9,612 nt of DNA from an uncultured Pseudomonadota bacterium (GTDB lineage Bacteria; Pseudomonadota; Gammaproteobacteria; Burkholderiales; SG8-39), in contig CAIPGJ010000971.1 of the NCBI GenBank assembly GCA_903864555.1, positions 1 through 9,612 of the forward strand, read 5' to 3'. A program made the position numbers and the translations under genes. This document shows positions 6,746-9,612 of this stretch, in pieces. Positions within the stretch are counted from its first letter, which is position 1; the number at the start of each line of letters is the position of its first letter. The notes below the pieces were generated by a model. That model saw only the letters and a list, made by a program, of their open reading frames with translations, was not told the DNA's origin and searched no databases.

Positions 6746-7552
6746 ATGAACGCACCAACATCCGCATCCCCCCTGGTTGTCCGCCTGGCAATCCTGGTCG
6801 CCACCTTGCTGCTGACGGCGTGCATGCATTTGCCCGAGGAAAGTCGAATTGCCCTGCCGGAGGTGCCCCAACTGGGGCGGTTCTCGCAGGCCCGGCCGGG
6901 TGATGAACTCCCCGGGGGATGGCGCCTTTGGACCCTGTCACGCTTCAAGAAACCAACCGATTACGCGCTGGTGAAGGATGGCGGGCACACCGTGGTGCAG
7001 GCACGATCCGAAGCATCGGCCTCGGGGCTGGTCCATGACGTCAAGGTCAATCCGCGCGAGTTTCCCATCCTGTCCTGGCGCTGGAAGGTGGATGGGTTGA
7101 TACCGGGGGCTGACAATACCGCCAGCGATAGCGAGGACGCACCAGTACGGGTGATTGTGGCCTTCGAGGGCGACGTGTCGAAGCTGGATTTCGAGGAGCG
7201 GATATTTGCCACGCGCCTGCGCCTGCTCACCGGGCATCAGATGCCCTATGCCACGCTCATGTACATCTGGGAGAACAAGGCCGCAGTGGGGACGGTGATC
7301 GAGAGCCGGCATACTTCGAGGGTACGCATGATTGTCGCCGACAGCGGCAGCGGCCGTCTCGGTGCCTGGCAGGATGAAGCGCGCAATGTCTACGAGGATT
7401 ACCGGCGTGCGTTTGGTGAGGAGCCGCCGATGATCAAGTCGATAGCCATCATGACCGATACTGACAACACCGGTGAGCAGGCCCACGCCTTGTACGGTGA
7501 TATCGCCTTTCTGCGGACCTACCCTTCAAATCCATCGACGATGCTGGACTGA
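6746..7552 (+). CDS. DUF3047 family lipoprotein
   Basis: This is a 268-residue exported lipoprotein of unknown function. A signal peptide with a hydrophobic core at residues 11-22 ends in the lipobox LTAC, with C26 the expected lipidated residue. Position +2 is Met rather than Asp, so transport to the outer membrane would be expected. The mature part carries DUF3047 hallmarks: ILSWRWKVDGLIPGADN (108-124), an acidic DSED turn (128-131), VRVIVAFEGD (134-143), MYIWEN (172-177), and close to the C-terminus IMTDTDNTGEQAHALYGDIAF (235-255, with DTDNTG at 238-243). The acidic, Asn-rich loops could bind metal or a polar ligand, but that is a guess. The ATG at 6746 gives a textbook lipoprotein N-terminus. 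It is divergent from the TAXI gene and 58 bases before tal on the same strand. Confidence 0.88.
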   Translation: MNAPTSASPLVVRLAILVATLLLTACMHLPEESRIALPEVPQLGRFSQARPGDELPGGWRLWTLSRFKKPTDYALVKDGGHTVVQARSEASASGLVHDVKVNPREFPILSWRWKVDGLIPGADNTASDSEDAPVRVIVAFEGDVSKLDFEERIFATRLRLLTGHQMPYATLMYIWENKAAVGTVIESRHTSRVRMIVADSGSGRLGAWQDEARNVYEDYRRAFGEEPPMIKSIAIMTDTDNTGEQAHALYGDIAFLRTYPSNPSTMLD

Positions 7553-7610
7553 GTATTGTCTTTACGGCATTCTTGACTTTCATCCAGATTCATTCCCATG
7601 GTGTCGTGCA

Positions 7611-8723
7611 ATGTCCTCCCTCAATGATCTGCAGGCTCTGGGCCAGTCCGTCTGGCTCGATTTCATCAGCCGGGACCTGATTGAATCCGGAGCGCTCGCT
7701 TCGCTGGTGCAATCCGGGCTGGGCGGACTCACCTCGAATCCGGCCATTTTCGAGAAGGCCATAGGTCAGGGGGCCGTGTACGCCAATGAGATGGCAAGGC
7801 ACGCGCGCGCCGGACTGGACACCAAGGGCATCTACGAACAACTGGCGATTCGTGACATTCGTGATGCCGCCGATGCGCTGCGGCCGGTCTATGACCGTAC
7901 TGCAGCCGCCGACGGCTACGCGAGCCTCGAGGTTTCGCCGGAACTCGCGCTGGATACCGCCGGGACACTGGCCGAGGCCCGCCGTCTCTGGCAGGAAGTT
8001 GACCGTCCCAACCTGATGATCAAGGTGCCCGGGACCGAGCAGGGCATGCCGGCCATACGCGAGCTCATCGCCGATGGCATCAATGTCAACGTCACCTTGC
8101 TTTTCTCGCAGTCGGCCTATGAGGCTGTGGCCGACGCCTATGTTGCGGGTCTGGAGCAGCGGCTTGCCCGCAAGCAGGGGCTGGGCAGGCTGGCGAGCGT
8201 GGCCAGTTTCTTCATCAGCCGGATTGATTCGGCCGTGGATGGACTGCTGGACCGGAAGCTGGCAGCGGCTGCACCACAGGACCAGGCGCTGCTTGCAGCG
8301 CTGAAGGGCAAGGTTGCCATTGCCAATGCGCGCATGGCCTATCGGCATTACCAGTCACTGTGCGGATCAGCGCGCTGGCGCAGGCTGGCCGCGGAAGGAG
8401 CGCGACCACAACGCCTGCTCTGGGCCAGCACCAGCAGCAAGAATCCCGCTTACCGGGATGTGATGTATGTCGAAGAACTGATCGGGCCGGATACGGTCAA
8501 TACGCTGCCACCGGCGACGCTGGAGGCCTTTCTGGATCATGGGCAGGCGCGAACTTCGATTACGGCTGAGGTGGATGCTGCACAGCGCGTACTGGCCGAT
8601 CTGCAGGCACAGGGCATTTCCCTGGACAGCGTGACGGCGGACCTTCTGCGCGATGGCATCCGCCAGTTCGCCGAGTCCTTCGAAAAACTGCTGGCCGCGG
8701 TGGCACAGCAAGCAAAAGTTTAG
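7611..8723 (+). CDS. tal: Transaldolase, about 370-residue type
   Basis: This cytoplasmic enzyme of the non-oxidative pentose phosphate pathway moves a dihydroxyacetone unit from sedoheptulose 7-phosphate to glyceraldehyde 3-phosphate, or the reverse. It is 370 residues in a TIM barrel. The Schiff-base lysine is K138 in NLMIKVPGTEQG. Other active-site marks are D17 in VWLDFISR, TSNP at 41-44, E107 in SLEVSPELA, VNVTLLFSQSAY, and the phosphate-binding ASFFISRIDSAVD. The MIKVPGT form and the length match the subfamily first defined in mycobacteria (TIGR00876-like) and also found in many proteobacteria, rather than E. coli TalB. The reading frame extends upstream to 7473 without a stop, but that part overlaps the DUF3047 gene and lacks homology. 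MSSLNDLQALGQSVWLDF from ATG 7611 is the usual N-terminus. There is no clear ribosome site. A weak promoter-like pair lies before it (TTGTCT 7556-7561, TTTCAT 7578-7583). No other pentose phosphate gene is adjacent. Confidence 0.95.
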   Translation: MSSLNDLQALGQSVWLDFISRDLIESGALASLVQSGLGGLTSNPAIFEKAIGQGAVYANEMARHARAGLDTKGIYEQLAIRDIRDAADALRPVYDRTAAADGYASLEVSPELALDTAGTLAEARRLWQEVDRPNLMIKVPGTEQGMPAIRELIADGINVNVTLLFSQSAYEAVADAYVAGLEQRLARKQGLGRLASVASFFISRIDSAVDGLLDRKLAAAAPQDQALLAALKGKVAIANARMAYRHYQSLCGSARWRRLAAEGARPQRLLWASTSSKNPAYRDVMYVEELIGPDTVNTLPPATLEAFLDHGQARTSITAEVDAAQRVLADLQAQGISLDSVTADLLRDGIRQFAESFEKLLAAVAQQAKV

Positions 8724-8799
8724 AAGGGCCTGATAATAATTCGGCTGCAGATCTGCTAATGGCCGTGTAGAGGATGCGAATTCGATAATATTGGCCAGC
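8724..8799. other. AT-richer convergent spacer between tal and MBL gene
   Basis: This 76-base gap is visibly richer in A and T than its flanks. It contains an imperfect direct repeat, GATAATAATTCGGC (8732-8745) and GATAATATTGGCC (8784-8796), and two perfect palindromes, GCAGATCTGC (8747-8756) and CGAATTCG (8777-8784). No GC stem with a T run is seen on either strand, so I cannot call a terminator. Confidence 0.3.
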
Positions 8800-9612
8800 T
8801 CACGCCGCCCACACGCCGCCAGTCTCCGTGGCAGTTCCTTCGGCAACCAGTTTGAGCATGTGGGCATGCAGGGAACGCTTGGCGACCGGGTGGACCTTGG
8901 GTGGCACATCGTCGTAGGCCTGTGTCACCAGTTCATCCAGCGTTGCCTTCCCGAGTTTGCGCAGGGCCGCCAGTATCTTGGCCTCGCGCTGCAAGCGGTG
9001 CTGGATGATGCGTTCAATGGCTTCCTTGGGATGGTCGATCAGGAAACCGTGGCCCGGGGCGATCCATTCAATGGCCTCGGTCTGCACATTGCGCAGGGAA
9101 TCCAGATAGGCCAGCATGTCACCGTCCGGGGGGCCGATCACCACGGTGGAGCCCTGCATGACATGGTCGCCGGTGAACAGGAGTTTCTCCTCCTCCAGCA
9201 GGTAACACACCTGATTGGAGGCATGGCCGGGTGTGTGGATGACCCGCAATGTGCAGTCACCCAGCTGGATGCGTTCCCCATGCACGGGAATCCGGTCCGG
9301 ACGGAAATCGCGGTCCTGGTTGCCGTGCTGTGGCGCCGGCATGCCGATGATCTCCGCGCCGGTCTGATCCTTCAGTGCCGAGGTGGCCGGCGAGTGGTCG
9401 TTGTGCGTGTGCGTGGTGATGAGCCAGCGTATGCGTCCCTTTCCGCTGGTTCCGCGCGCTTCGTCCATCAGTGCGCGAATGTGCATGTCGATAATCGGGC
9501 CCGGGTCGACAATGGCGATGTCGTCGCCGCTTTCGATGAGATAGCTGTTGGTACCGGGGCCGGTCATGAAGCCCGGATTGGCGGCGGTCAGCCGGCGCAC
9601 ACGCGGTGACAG
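8800..9612 (-). CDS. Metallo-beta-lactamase-fold hydrolase, LACTB2-like, 5' end beyond window
   Basis: This is a metal-dependent hydrolase of the glyoxalase II/LACTB2 branch. The gene ends at 8800 and its frame is open through the right edge, so the true start lies outside. The visible N-terminus reads LSPRVRRLTAANPG, then MTGPGTNSYLI, a standard family opening. A GTG at 9600 is possible but would cut into it. Numbering from that GTG, metal ligands are H64, H66, D68 and H69 in THTHNDH, H126 in HTPGHASNQ, D145 in LFTGDHVM and H184 in APGHG: a complete two-metal site. The C-terminal part (about 200-266) looks like the winged helix of LACTB2 proteins (TLDELVTQAYDD, then SLHAHMLKLVAEG). Relatives include endoribonucleases and thioester hydrolases. 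The substrate cannot be read from sequence. It is convergent with tal. Confidence 0.92.
   Translation of the reverse strand: MSPRVRRLTAANPGFMTGPGTNSYLIESGDDIAIVDPGPIIDMHIRALMDEARGTSGKGRIRWLITTHTHNDHSPATSALKDQTGAEIIGMPAPQHGNQDRDFRPDRIPVHGERIQLGDCTLRVIHTPGHASNQVCYLLEEEKLLFTGDHVMQGSTVVIGPPDGDMLAYLDSLRNVQTEAIEWIAPGHGFLIDHPKEAIERIIQHRLQREAKILAALRKLGKATLDELVTQAYDDVPPKVHPVAKRSLHAHMLKLVAEGTATETGGVWAA

Noticed and set aside
5800..6903. A 367-codon plus-strand frame opposite the TAXI gene.
   Set aside because: It is antisense to the TAXI coding sequence and runs out of frame into the DUF3047 gene. It shows no domain or signal.
7473..7610. Upstream extension of the transaldolase frame to an ATG at 7473.
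   Set aside because: It overlaps the DUF3047 gene by 80 bases and adds a Cys-rich, non-homologous stretch. ATG 7611 gives the normal family N-terminus.
9598..9600. GTG as the start of the MBL-fold gene.
   Set aside because: The frame stays open to the window edge, and the residues before it (LSPR) continue the usual family opening, so the true start is probably outside.

Overview
The window is GC-rich, densely coded chromosomal DNA from a proteobacterium, most likely a beta- or gammaproteobacterium. The evidence is indirect. An M23 peptidase diverges from a type-2 (KMSKS) tyrS, which is a familiar arrangement in those classes. There is also a TAXI protein with a C-terminal membrane segment, a DUF3047 lipoprotein and a roughly 370-residue transaldolase. 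I cannot name the genus. There are eight protein genes, two of them cut by the window edges. I see no tRNA, rRNA, insertion sequence, CRISPR array or phage gene.

Layout: (1) 1-1248, minus strand: periplasmic M23 endopeptidase running off the left edge. (2) 1249-1361: divergent control region with a candidate sigma70 promoter for the peptidase and two overlapping, mutually exclusive hairpins in front of tyrS. (3) 1362-2564, plus: tyrS, followed by an 8-bp hairpin at 2574-2596. (4) 2623-5252, plus: a complete ABC importer (ATPase, permease, periplasmic NMT1/THI5-like binding protein) with no biosynthetic gene beside it to reveal the substrate. (5) 5299-6675, minus: an orphan membrane-anchored TAXI-type binding protein, convergent with the ABC operon. 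(6) 6746-7552, plus: a DUF3047 lipoprotein divergent from the TAXI gene. (7) 7611-8723, plus: transaldolase of the pentose phosphate pathway. (8) 8800-9612, minus: a metallo-beta-lactamase-fold hydrolase with a probable C-terminal winged helix, convergent with tal and cut by the right edge.

Apart from the three ABC genes, which clearly work together, this is a mosaic of single housekeeping and envelope genes. All complete genes look intact. I do not see a new defence, mobile or biosynthetic system. The points most worth a second look are the alternative hairpins in the tyrS leader, the unknown substrate of the ABC importer, and the divergent TAXI/DUF3047 pair.
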